Shown in pieces: positions 42,090 to 50,021 of a stretch of DNA of 64,000 bases (positions are counted from its first letter, which is position 1; each line of letters begins with the position of its first letter). Made by a program: the position numbers and the translations under genes. This DNA comes from JAOUEA01 sp041287635. GTDB lineage: Bacteria; Actinomycetota; UBA4738; HRBIN12. Below the pieces are notes generated by a model that was not told where the DNA came from, did no database searches, and saw only the letters and a program-made list of their open reading frames with translations. The stretch covers positions 1-64,000 of the forward strand of contig JBGGNG010000152.1 of the NCBI GenBank assembly GCA_041287635.1. The letters run 5' to 3'.

Positions 42090-42740
42090 GCGGCCATTGA
42101 CCGAGAAGTGCTGGTAGTCCTTCTCTCCGGCCCAGTCGCCGCCCCACTCCCACCCGACGGCGTGGAACGCCCACCACACCCGGTCGTGATGGTGCACCAT
42201 GCCTCGGCGGTGGTTCGATCGATCGAGGTACGTCTCACCGGCGGGCGGTGAGACGCCACCGCTCCATACGAACGGGTTCTGCACCGGGTTCAGGTCGAGT
42301 GCGCGGCCGTACGCGTGCTGCGACCAGCGGCAGCACACACCGGCGCGCCAGCGGCAGTTGAACGCCGACGTGTTGTTCGCCTTCATCGAGCGCATGTCGT
42401 CGGCGCCGTAGTGGTCGACGAGGCGCATGCGTCTGATCGGGAACCGGTCGTCGTAGAGGCGACGGAACACCCGCGCGATGTCGTCGGCGTACCAGCGGTG
42501 CAGGACCATGCGCCCGGTATGGGCCTGGCGGTCAAATCCCCAGTACGTCATACGGACGATCCGCAGGTCGGCGAAGCCCACCGGGCAGCCGGGCCGCCAC
42601 GACCGTCCGGTCATCAGCTCGCGCGTACCGGGCCCGATCGGCGAGATGCGCGACTCGTACTCCGGCGCGCCGGCCCGGGCCGGCGACCCCCACGCCACGA
42701 CCGCGGCGGCGACCAGGGCGAGGGCGACCAGGCGGCGCAC
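42087..42740 (-). CDS. Secreted M15-family D-Ala-D-Ala carboxypeptidase-like protein
   Basis: A 217-residue protein with a signal peptide ending near SPARAG. The zinc site is WSQHAYGRALDLN (S-x-H-x-x-G-x-A-x-D, about residue 140) and the third ligand is in DYQHFSVNG near the C-terminus, as in M15C/VanY-type enzymes. It probably trims peptidoglycan stem peptides. GTG 42740 lies two bases after the stop of the Bax1-like gene, so the pair is coupled. It converges on the M23 peptidase gene. Confidence 0.85.
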   Translation of the reverse strand: MRRLVALALVAAAVVAWGSPARAGAPEYESRISPIGPGTRELMTGRSWRPGCPVGFADLRIVRMTYWGFDRQAHTGRMVLHRWYADDIARVFRRLYDDRFPIRRMRLVDHYGADDMRSMKANNTSAFNCRWRAGVCCRWSQHAYGRALDLNPVQNPFVWSGGVSPPAGETYLDRSNHRRGMVHHHDRVWWAFHAVGWEWGGDWAGEKDYQHFSVNGR

Positions 42741-42742
42741 GC

Positions 42743-43498
42743 TCAGCTTCGCACCTTCCCGAGCAGCCGCAGGATCTCGAGGTACAGCCAGATCAGCGTC
42801 GCGATCAGCCCGAACGCGCAGTACCACGACATGTACGTGGGAGCGCCGGCCTTCGCGCCTTCCTCGATGAAGTAGAAGTCGACGAAGAGGTTCAACGCCG
42901 CCACGATGCAGATGCCGACGCTGACCGCGATGCCGAGCGGCGTCGGGTCGTTGATGAACCCGAGCTCCACCCCGAACAGGCCGAGGACGATCGCCACGAC
43001 GTACATCAGCAGGATGCCGAGCGTCGCCATCATCACGACCGCCACGAACTTCTTCGTCACCTTCACGATGCGCGAGCCGTAGAGGAACAGCGCGCCCGCG
43101 AACACCGCGAAGGTCGCGAACACCGCCTGCAGCACGATGCCGTCGAACTCCTGCTCATAGCCGAACGAGATCACGCCCGCCCAGAAGCCCATGACGACGG
43201 AGTACAGCGGGCCGGTGAACGGCGCGATCTGCGGCTTGAACGCGGTGACGATCGACAGCACGATGAGTCCCAGCAGGCCGATCATCATGATCGTGCCGAC
43301 GGTGCCCGAGATCTGGTCCCCGAAGGACCAGCCGTACGTCGCGCTCGCGATCGCGAGCACGAGCAGGAACGCCGCCCTGAAGATCGTGCCGTTCAGCGTC
43401 ATGACCTTGGGCGCGACGTCGGGTCGGCCTGGGATCGTGATCGGTTCCAGGTGCGGCGCGTTCTGGAACGTCTTCTCGTTCAGCATCTGTCGGGACAC
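42743..43498 (-). CDS. Bax inhibitor-1 / YccA family membrane protein
   Basis: A 251-residue protein with seven predicted membrane helices. The opening LNEKTFQNAPHLEP and the C-terminal VDFYFIEEGAKAGAPTYMSWYCAFGL are typical of the actinobacterial Bax1/YccA-like subfamily (TMBIM fold). The family may leak Ca or protons or modulate proteases, but the bacterial role is open. GTG 43498 is supported by GAGGAGG upstream; a longer reading to 43549 lacks this. It is just downstream of tRNA-Ala. Confidence 0.88.
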   Translation of the reverse strand: MSRQMLNEKTFQNAPHLEPITIPGRPDVAPKVMTLNGTIFRAAFLLVLAIASATYGWSFGDQISGTVGTIMMIGLLGLIVLSIVTAFKPQIAPFTGPLYSVVMGFWAGVISFGYEQEFDGIVLQAVFATFAVFAGALFLYGSRIVKVTKKFVAVVMMATLGILLMYVVAIVLGLFGVELGFINDPTPLGIAVSVGICIVAALNLFVDFYFIEEGAKAGAPTYMSWYCAFGLIATLIWLYLEILRLLGKVRS

Positions 43499-43558
43499 GC
43501 GGGGTTCCTCCTCGTCGAGTCGACTCGCTCGCGCGATCGTATGACGCACGCGGCGCAG

Positions 43559-43634
43559 TGGTGGAGACGACCGGGATCGAACCGGCGACCTCCGGCTTGC
43601 AAAGCCGGCGCTCTTCCAACTGAGCTACGTCCCC
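43559..43634 (-). tRNA. tRNA-Ala (TGC)
   Basis: A complete cloverleaf. The acceptor GGGGACG pairs with CGTCTCC (one G-U); the D arm is GCTC/GAGC; the anticodon stem is CCGGC/GCCGG with the loop TTTGCAA (anticodon TGC); the T arm GCCGG..TTCGA..CCGGT follows. CCA is encoded (43559-43561). TAGACT lies 13 bases upstream on the minus strand as a -10. In related genomes this tRNA is next to tRNA-Ile; here they are 9.5 kb apart. Confidence 0.96.
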
Positions 43635-43708
43635 TCGTCGTGCTCCGAGTCTATCGAGGCACCACGCCCCGGTGCGGATGTGGAACCATCCGTGGATGGC
43701 AGCGGCCG

Positions 43709-44374
43709 ATGGAGGTGCATGACACGGTGACGGCGTTCACGGGATGGCCGGTGGAGGCACTCGAGTTCTACGAGGGGCTCGAGGCCGATAACTCGAAGAC
43801 GTACTGGCAAGCGAACCGGTCCGTCTACGACGGATACGTGCGCGCCCCGATGGAGGCGCTGCTCGCTGATCTCGAAGCCGAGTTCGGCCCCGGGAAGGTC
43901 TTCCGTCCGTACCGAGACGTGCGCTTCAGCCGGGACAAATCGCCGTACAAGACCCATATCGGGGCGACGATCGGCGACGGGTACGTGCAGCTCGACGCCG
44001 GCGGGCTTGCTACGGGCGCGGGGATGTGGGAGATGGCGCCGGACCAGCTCGAGCGATACCGGGCCGGCGTCGACGACGCGAGGGCCGGGGCCAAGCTCGT
44101 CGCCCTCGTCGAGGAGGCTCGCGCCGACGGGATCTCCGTGATGGGACACGGTGAGCTGAAGACAGCGCCGCGCGGCTTCCCTAAGGATCACCCGCGCATC
44201 GAGCTCATGCGTTACAAGGGCCTCGTGACCTGGCGCGAGTGGCCGGCGGGGCCGTGGCTGGGCACGAGACGCGCGGGGCAACGTGTAGTCGAGTTCCTCC
44301 GGGCTTCGCAGCCGATCGTCACCTGGCTCTCGGCCACCGTGGGACCGTCGACGCTGCCGCCTCGCCGCGCCTGA
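43709..44374 (+). CDS. DUF2461 domain protein
   Basis: A 221-residue protein of the DUF2461 (TIGR02453) family. EFYEGLEADNSKTYWQANRSVYDGYVRAPM is the conserved N-terminal region (about residues 15-45), followed by RPYRDVRFSRDKSPYKTHIG and ETAPRGFPKDHPRIELMRYKGL-like sequence near the C-terminus. The function is unknown. ATG 43709 is used. GTG 43727, 11 bases after GGAGG, is a reasonable alternative. Confidence 0.85.
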   Translation: MEVHDTVTAFTGWPVEALEFYEGLEADNSKTYWQANRSVYDGYVRAPMEALLADLEAEFGPGKVFRPYRDVRFSRDKSPYKTHIGATIGDGYVQLDAGGLATGAGMWEMAPDQLERYRAGVDDARAGAKLVALVEEARADGISVMGHGELKTAPRGFPKDHPRIELMRYKGLVTWREWPAGPWLGTRRAGQRVVEFLRASQPIVTWLSATVGPSTLPPRRA

Positions 44375-44387
44375 CCCGCCTCTTCGG

Positions 44388-46421
44388 TCACGCTCCGGAT
44401 TCGACCGCCGAGAGCGGGAACACCCCAAGACACCGCTCCGCGCCTTCCCCGTAGGTCACGACCTCGGCGTGCAGGGCCACGCACGACGTGGCGACGATCG
44501 GCCCGATCTCGCGCATCCAGCCCTCGAGCTCGTGCCACCGGGCCGTCCCGCGGCCGACGGGGTATGCGAGCGAGAGATGCGGGATCCAACCATCGAGCGC
44601 GACCCGGTCGCTCTCCGCGATCGGCAGCCCCGCCTCGGCGGATGCGGAGCGCAGGTCCGACATCGCTGAGAGGATCGCCGGCCCATCGAGTCGGACGATC
44701 GGGATGCCGTCTTCGCGAAGGATCTCGAGCGCGGTCGCGTGGAGCTCGAGCCCGCCGTGCGACGCCGCCCACGCCTGCACGACCTCGACGATCCGCCGCT
44801 CGTCCTCGCCGGTGAGGGGCGAGCCCTGCGCTCCGAACGCCTTCAGGGTGGCGTGCCCGGACGGGGCTGCGCATCGCACCCCTATGCGATCGAGCGTCTC
44901 ACCCTGCCAACCGGTGAACGCCTGCGCCAGGGCACCGACCGGTCGCACGATCACGCAGGCGGTGCCCACGGCCTCGCGCACCTTCCACTCGTCGACGATG
45001 ACCGGGGACTCGGACGGAGCAAGCCGATCCTCGATCTCGAGCCACTGCACGAGGCCTTCGTGGTTCAGTCCGATCTCGACACGCGCATCGCCGCCGGCGG
45101 TGGTGAAGGTCCCACGCACCGGCGTCTCGGCCTCAACCGACTCCACCGCCAGGTCCCCCGAGCGCGCCACCAGGCGACCCGCCTGAGCGGCGCGCCGTTC
45201 GTAGGATTCGTCGGACCCCACGTTGTCGGCGAACAGCGCGCGGGCCTCGGAGTCGCTCCACGACGACAAGAGGGCCGCGGCTCTCGTCGCACCCTCTGCG
45301 AGCGACGCGGCTTCCACCTCGCGTCGAGGTCCCAGCTCGTTGCGATCCGCGAGCACCTCGAGCGCCTCGATGCAGGCGCCGTGCATGTTCCCGTACGTGA
45401 CGTTCGAGAGACCGATCACGCCGACGTCGTGTTGGGGCAGCCAACGCATGTGCGAGCCGTACCCCGGCAGCCCCCCGCTGTGGCCGACGGATGTGCCGAG
45501 CCGTTCGTCGATCCGCACGCCCAGGCCGATGCCGTAGCCGGTCGCGCTCACTCGCGACGATCCGCTCGGCGACGGGCGGTACCGGGTCACCTCGTCCACC
45601 CGGCGGAGCTGCTGCATCTCTCGGCGCGCCCATCGGGGCAGCGGGCCGTCATCGGCCTCGTCGCGCGGAGGCCACGCGTCGAGGAAGAACCCGACCCAGC
45701 GCGCGAGATCTCGTACGGTCGTCCACAGGCCGCCCATGGGGGCGATGGTGCCGTCGCCGAGGGGTTCCCCCTCGTGCGTCCACACACCGTCCTGCAGACG
45801 GTAGGGCTCCGCCACGACGGCGGAGCCGGGCCGCTCCCACGTCGTCGACGTCATGCCGAGCGGTTCGAGCAGTGATCGGACGACGAGGTTTTGCACGCGC
45901 TCACCGGCCACGCGCTCGATCACCCGACCGACCAGGCCCCAACCGAGGTTCGAGTACTCGAACCTCGTACCCGGGGTCCATGCGAAGACCGCCCCCGCGT
46001 CGATCAGCGCGTCCATCGCCCCCGGCGAGAGATCCAGGTGCCGATCCGCCCACTCGTCGTCGGTCGGGAGTCCCGCTTCCATCGAGACGAGGTGCCGCAC
46101 GGTGATCGGCGGACCGTCCGACGTCGGCCCCCGCCAGGTCGAGAGCTCGGGGACGTGCACGGACACCGGGTCGTCCAGCCGCAGCCGGCCGTCGACCACG
46201 AGCATCATCAGCGCGGCCCCTGTGAAGCTCTTGGTCATCGACGCGATGCGGAACACGCTGTCGGCGTCGGGCGTTGCCGGCTCGTCGAGGCTCAGCGTGC
46301 CGTCGCCGCCCGAGCCCACGAGCTCCCCGCCTCGCACGAGGCCCCACGCGACACCGGGGATGCGATCGCGTCGCATCCTTCGCGCGAACACCTCTGCGAG
46401 CGCTCGATCACCCGTCGCCAT
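44388..46421 (-). CDS. Class C beta-lactamase-like serine hydrolase fused to 2H phosphoesterase-like domain
   Basis: A 677-residue two-part protein. Residues about 10-350 form a class C beta-lactamase/DD-peptidase fold with SMTK (Ser-x-x-Lys), YSNL (Tyr-x-Asn) and HSGG (His-x-Gly). A small middle region (about 370-465) resembles the beta domain that follows such hydrolases. The C-terminal about 190 residues contain GHATLKAF and PHLSLAYP, the paired H-x-T/S-x motifs of 2'-5' RNA ligase/cyclic phosphodiesterase (2H) folds. No signal peptide is seen. TAGGCT lies nine bases before ATG 46421. Confidence 0.8.
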   Translation of the reverse strand: MATGDRALAEVFARRMRRDRIPGVAWGLVRGGELVGSGGDGTLSLDEPATPDADSVFRIASMTKSFTGAALMMLVVDGRLRLDDPVSVHVPELSTWRGPTSDGPPITVRHLVSMEAGLPTDDEWADRHLDLSPGAMDALIDAGAVFAWTPGTRFEYSNLGWGLVGRVIERVAGERVQNLVVRSLLEPLGMTSTTWERPGSAVVAEPYRLQDGVWTHEGEPLGDGTIAPMGGLWTTVRDLARWVGFFLDAWPPRDEADDGPLPRWARREMQQLRRVDEVTRYRPSPSGSSRVSATGYGIGLGVRIDERLGTSVGHSGGLPGYGSHMRWLPQHDVGVIGLSNVTYGNMHGACIEALEVLADRNELGPRREVEAASLAEGATRAAALLSSWSDSEARALFADNVGSDESYERRAAQAGRLVARSGDLAVESVEAETPVRGTFTTAGGDARVEIGLNHEGLVQWLEIEDRLAPSESPVIVDEWKVREAVGTACVIVRPVGALAQAFTGWQGETLDRIGVRCAAPSGHATLKAFGAQGSPLTGEDERRIVEVVQAWAASHGGLELHATALEILREDGIPIVRLDGPAILSAMSDLRSASAEAGLPIAESDRVALDGWIPHLSLAYPVGRGTARWHELEGWMREIGPIVATSCVALHAEVVTYGEGAERCLGVFPLSAVESGA

Positions 46422-46475
46422 CGGATGCGTAGCCTACGAGGCCCCGAGGTGGGCGGTCGCTGCCACGATGGCGCC

Positions 46476-47123
46476 ATGGAGTTCGACGGGCACATCCTCG
46501 GCGCGTCGTTCGCCTCGGGCGATCGGATCGTGGTGGGTCGGTGGCTCCGCTCCCCGTTCGGCCCCTTCGCCGACGTGATGTGGTGCGGGCCCGACGGTCG
46601 ACGCGTGCTGCTCGCCCCCGACGGGCGAGTGCGGGACTTCCTCGCCGGTCACTACGCGTTCGACGAGCTCCACGTCGATCGCGTCACGGCCGAACGAACG
46701 GGAACCGGCGCGATCGGGGTCTCGGCCGGGCCGGTGCGGCTGACCGTGCGCCCGAGCGGGCCCGGGTGGGCGTCACGCCTGCTCGCCCTGCGGCCGCAGG
46801 GACTCCGCACTGCGAGGGCCTGGATCGACCTCGAGGACCGAGTGCTCCGGCCGCTCGTGCGACCGCTGTTCGCGGCCGCCAACGTGTGGACCTCCGGCGT
46901 GACCCTCGCAGGCGCTCGAGAGCGGTACGCGATCCACGACTTCCGACACGCGGAGGCGAACGCCTCGGTCGACGGCGTCGATCTCGGACCCACGGCTCCC
47001 TGTGCGGCGGCGGGATTCGGGTTCAGCGAGTTCCCGACGACCCCCGCGGTCGTGCGCGTGACGTCGATGTTCGAGAGAGTCGCGAAGACGGAGGCCGTCT
47101 CAGGCGGACCCCGCGGTCGCTGA
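46476..47123 (+). CDS. Uncharacterised actinobacterial protein
   Basis: A 215-residue soluble protein. It opens FDGHILGASFASGDRIVVGRW and has SPFGPFADVMW and VLLAPDGRVRDFLAGHYAFDEL; these look like a conserved small beta domain of unknown function in actinobacteria. It is divergent from the fusion hydrolase and overlaps the convergent 47100 gene by 24 bases. No catalytic motif is seen. Confidence 0.65.
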   Translation: MEFDGHILGASFASGDRIVVGRWLRSPFGPFADVMWCGPDGRRVLLAPDGRVRDFLAGHYAFDELHVDRVTAERTGTGAIGVSAGPVRLTVRPSGPGWASRLLALRPQGLRTARAWIDLEDRVLRPLVRPLFAAANVWTSGVTLAGARERYAIHDFRHAEANASVDGVDLGPTAPCAAAGFGFSEFPTTPAVVRVTSMFERVAKTEAVSGGPRGR

Positions 47124-47723
47124 CGGACTGTTCGTCGGGGTCGGCGACATGCCGGGGCGCCACTGTTCGACGGCGCCGTCGTCGGGAGCACGGTCGAGGC
47201 AGGTCCGCCGGCAGACCTCGCCGGTGAAGCTCGTCATCGCCCACCAGAAGTACGAGGTGCGGAAGCGTCCGAACTCGAGGGTCTTGATAGGCACCGCGAC
47301 CGACACGCCGTCGGACGACTTGCGCCGGACCTTCACGTTGCGCAGGAACAGGTCGCGGCGGTCGCGGCGGTCGCGCCAGAGGGAGGCATGCAGGTCGGAG
47401 CCCGTGCTGCGGACGACCACGAAGTACTCGGCGTCCTCGCCCCCTGCAGTGTCGAGGAAGACGTAGCCGTTGCCCCGGTCCCAGATCGACGCGGCCGTCC
47501 AATCAGCGAACGCGATCACCGTGACCTCGGTGCCGCCCTCGTGCTCAAGGCGGACCCTGCGCACGTCGAGCAGCCCCCGGGTGTCGTTGGGGTCGTTGAC
47601 GTCGCTGTGGAACGACGGCGCGGCCAGCGCGACCAGGGCCATCGCCACGATCAGGGCCGCGACGAGGAACGGCACGACCGAGCGCAACGGGGTGGCGGCC
47701 CACCGGCCGCGAGTCGGGGTCAC
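47100..47723 (-). CDS. Membrane-anchored extracytoplasmic protein of Mau-like operon
   Basis: A 207-residue protein: N-terminal helix (about residues 12-33, VVPFLVAALIVAMALVAL) then a beta-rich extracytoplasmic domain with FADWTAASIWDRGNGYVFLD and VCRRTC (two Cys, possible disulfide) near residue 180. The Pro/Thr/Ser tail may be a linker. GTG 47723 overlaps the MauE-like stop, so it belongs to the operon. I do not recognise the family. Confidence 0.7.
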   Translation of the reverse strand: MTPTRGRWAATPLRSVVPFLVAALIVAMALVALAAPSFHSDVNDPNDTRGLLDVRRVRLEHEGGTEVTVIAFADWTAASIWDRGNGYVFLDTAGGEDAEYFVVVRSTGSDLHASLWRDRRDRRDLFLRNVKVRRKSSDGVSVAVPIKTLEFGRFRTSYFWWAMTSFTGEVCRRTCLDRAPDDGAVEQWRPGMSPTPTNSPSATAGSA

Positions 47724-48844
47724 GCGGGCCTCCCCCGGCCCAGCCACCTGATCGCCGTCCACGCGGTGAAGCCTGCCACGCCGAGCCCCGCGAAGACCAA
47801 CACCATCGGCAAGAACTCCCCGGAGGTGGGCCATCCCGGCCACGAGACAACCGGCTCCGGGGCGGGACGAAGCGCGACGACGATCGCGAGCGCCGCGAGC
47901 GCCGCGTTGCGTACCAGCAGGGCCCCCGGCTTCACCGCCTCGCGACCGCCGAAGCACCCGCACGGCACCTGCGGACCGAAGCGACGCCACGCGCGCACCG
48001 CTTCCGCGGTGAATACGACCAACAGCACGAGTGCCCAGACGCCCGCCGCCCGTGTCCACCCCGACGCGACCAGGATCGGCACGAGGGCCTCCGCGGTCGG
48101 CACGGCGAACGTGGCGACGCTCTCGACACCGTGCGGGAGCCCGTGCTCATCGAGCGTGCCCCGCCACTCTCGGAGATCGACCACCTTCGACGTCGCCGCC
48201 CATCCGAACGCGATGGCGAGGACCGCGGTCGCGAGCGAGGCCCACCCGTCGTCGGCTCCGATCGCGAGCGCGACCGACACCATGGCGACGATGACGAGCA
48301 CGCCGCCGTTCGCGAGGTTCCGTCGGCCCTCCGGCGATCCGGCCAGGCGGTCGACCAGCCGTTGGGACTCCTGCTGGGTGGAGACGCCGGCGGACCTGGC
48401 CGCCGAGAGACCCCGCACGAGCCCGAAGGGCGCGACGATGAGCGCCCCCACCGCGGGATCACCCGAGGCGAGCGCGGCGAGCGTCACGACGACGAGGGTG
48501 CCGTGGGAGACGTAGGTGAAGAACCCGATGCCGAGACCGGCGCCGTACAGGGTCGCAGCGATCGGCCAGGAGAAGAACTCACGCCACCAATCAGGGACCT
48601 GCCGTCGGAGCTGCGGCACCGATGCCGTCACGCGCGGAAGCTCTCCCACCGCGTAGACGATCGCCGTGATCGCGATCACCAGCGCGCCGGCGCGGCCCCA
48701 GGGCGCCTCGAGCAGCGCCCCGGCGACGCCCAGCGCGGCGCCGAAGAGCGCGGCGGTGACCGTCGCGCCGGCGGCGTGCAGGGCCAGGGCGACGGCCCAC
48801 CGCGTGCGCCCCCCGTACACGACGGGGGTGATGGTCTCCACCAT
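47720..48844 (-). CDS. MauE-like membrane protein with extra N-terminal half
   Basis: A 374-residue protein with about eight to nine membrane helices. The C-terminal part carries VPCGCFGG (about residues 298-305), the Cys-containing motif of MauE, a DoxX-like protein needed with MauD for methylamine dehydrogenase maturation. MauE proteins are usually about 170-200 residues; the extra N-terminal half, with GIGFFTYVSHGTLVVVTLAA, may be a separate disulfide-relay or transport module. It lies 10 bases after a tiny membrane ORF and overlaps the next gene. Confidence 0.75.
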   Translation of the reverse strand: MVETITPVVYGGRTRWAVALALHAAGATVTAALFGAALGVAGALLEAPWGRAGALVIAITAIVYAVGELPRVTASVPQLRRQVPDWWREFFSWPIAATLYGAGLGIGFFTYVSHGTLVVVTLAALASGDPAVGALIVAPFGLVRGLSAARSAGVSTQQESQRLVDRLAGSPEGRRNLANGGVLVIVAMVSVALAIGADDGWASLATAVLAIAFGWAATSKVVDLREWRGTLDEHGLPHGVESVATFAVPTAEALVPILVASGWTRAAGVWALVLLVVFTAEAVRAWRRFGPQVPCGCFGGREAVKPGALLVRNAALAALAIVVALRPAPEPVVSWPGWPTSGEFLPMVLVFAGLGVAGFTAWTAIRWLGRGRPA

Positions 48845-48853
48845 CGACAGCCC

Positions 48854-48958
48854 TCAGGGGCCGTAGAGCGCCGACCACCCGGCGATCGCCGACGCGGCGG
48901 CGAGCACGAGGAGCAGCGACGTCGCGAGCGCGTCGCCGCCGAACGGATCGGTCAACAC
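48854..48958 (-). CDS. 34-residue single-helix membrane peptide
   Basis: A 34-codon ORF from GTG 48958, which lies inside the last codons of the Cys-rich protein gene. The product is VLTDPFGGD then LLLVLAAASAIAGWSALYGP, one membrane helix. It fills exactly the gap before the MauE-like gene. It could be a real coupled membrane microprotein or a remnant of N-terminal coding; there is no homology evidence. Confidence 0.4.
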   Translation of the reverse strand: MLTDPFGGDALATSLLLVLAAASAIAGWSALYGP

Positions 48959-49488
48959 CTCTTGTTGAGCTCCCGGTAGGTGATACAGAAGACCTTCAAC
49001 GGCCGCGGGCAGTATCCCCGCACCGCATAGTCCCCGTTGATGCGGATGTCCGAACGGGAGCAGCAGTCCTGGATGTGTCGGAGCCGCCCCGAGCAGCACC
49101 GTGTCCAACCGCCCCCGTACCGCGGTGACCCGGTGAACGGGTACGCCTCTGGCACGACCTCCTCGCACGTCTTCCGCCGGGACTGGTTGCGAGGATCGAC
49201 GAACTTGTCCCCGGCGTCGTCGACCGGGTACCCGTATTGGGGATGCATCGGGTAGCCGTAGCGGTCCGTGCGGGACAGCGGCGAGTACGGGTGGGGGCAG
49301 GATCCCGTCGTGTAGGTGTGCCCGCAGATGTGATACGCCTGCGCACGATCGGGCGCGATCGCGGTGGCCACCAGGCCCCCGCCGGCGAGCGCCACCACCC
49401 CCCGGCCGACGCGGCCGAGGAAGCTGCGGCGGCTGGTGCGCGTGGCGAGCGATCGCTCCGCCCGTTCGATCGAGGTCAGCTTGCCCAC
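48952..49488 (-). CDS. Tat-exported cysteine-rich protein (MauA-like light-chain relative)
   Basis: A 178-residue protein with a twin-arginine signal (TSRRSFLGRVGRG at residues 17-29) and cleavage near AQA. The mature part has ten Cys: ICGH, GSCP, KTCE, RCCS, DCCS, YCPR, FCIT and a terminal Cys, enough for five disulfides. The flanking MauD- and MauE-like genes suggest a methylamine-dehydrogenase light-chain-like fold, but only one Trp is present, so the two-Trp TTQ cofactor cannot form. GTG 49488 overlaps the MauD-like stop by 13 bases. Confidence 0.72.
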   Translation of the reverse strand: MGKLTSIERAERSLATRTSRRSFLGRVGRGVVALAGGGLVATAIAPDRAQAYHICGHTYTTGSCPHPYSPLSRTDRYGYPMHPQYGYPVDDAGDKFVDPRNQSRRKTCEEVVPEAYPFTGSPRYGGGWTRCCSGRLRHIQDCCSRSDIRINGDYAVRGYCPRPLKVFCITYRELNKRC

Positions 49489-49985
49489 TGCTCGCCATCC
49501 TCCGTGATCCGTCGGTTGGCGGTGTCCACGAGACCCTCGACCTGTTCGAGATTGTTCACGGTTCCCTTCGCGCGCACGACCCCATGCTCATCGAGCACGA
49601 CGACGAACGGGGTGCCGGGGACCGCGAGCGCTCGCTCGGCTTCGGTGTCGTGCACGACGATCGGCTCCAGCCGTCCGGCAGCGGCGGCGGCCGGCACCCC
49701 CGGCGTGACCTCGAGGCAGACGACGCACGTCTCCGAGGCGAACAGCACGAGGCGTGGCCGACCCGCACCGCCGAGCACCACCGCCCCTCCGTCGGCGTCG
49801 TGCGCCGAGAGCGCGGGCAGCGGCTCGCCGAGCGGGGGCCCCTCGTCGTCGATCTCGAGGGCGCCTCGCGGACCGAGCCGCAGATGCAAGGTGCCGACCT
49901 GCCGGGCGAGGGCGATCACCACGATGCAGAGCACGACCACGAGCAGCCACAGCACGACGAACGCCAGCGCCCACCACCCGGTCAT
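49476..49985 (-). CDS. MauD-like membrane thioredoxin
   Basis: A 169-residue protein with one N-terminal membrane helix (about residues 4-28) and an extracytoplasmic thioredoxin-like domain. The active site is ETCVVC (Cys-x2-Cys, about residue 84) and the cis-Pro loop is GTPFVVVLDEHG, as in MauD. MauD and MauE together support disulfide formation in methylamine dehydrogenase light chains. The neighbouring Cys-rich gene overlaps and is the probable client. Confidence 0.82.
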   Translation of the reverse strand: MTGWWALAFVVLWLLVVVLCIVVIALARQVGTLHLRLGPRGALEIDDEGPPLGEPLPALSAHDADGGAVVLGGAGRPRLVLFASETCVVCLEVTPGVPAAAAAGRLEPIVVHDTEAERALAVPGTPFVVVLDEHGVVRAKGTVNNLEQVEGLVDTANRRITEDGEQWAS

Positions 49986-50021
49986 CCGGCCATCACCGTT
50001 CGACCTGCGCTTCCCACGGCC

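Noticed and set aside
48952..49488. True methylamine dehydrogenase light chain
   Set aside because: The mature protein has one Trp, so tryptophan tryptophylquinone cannot form, and no MauB gene is seen.
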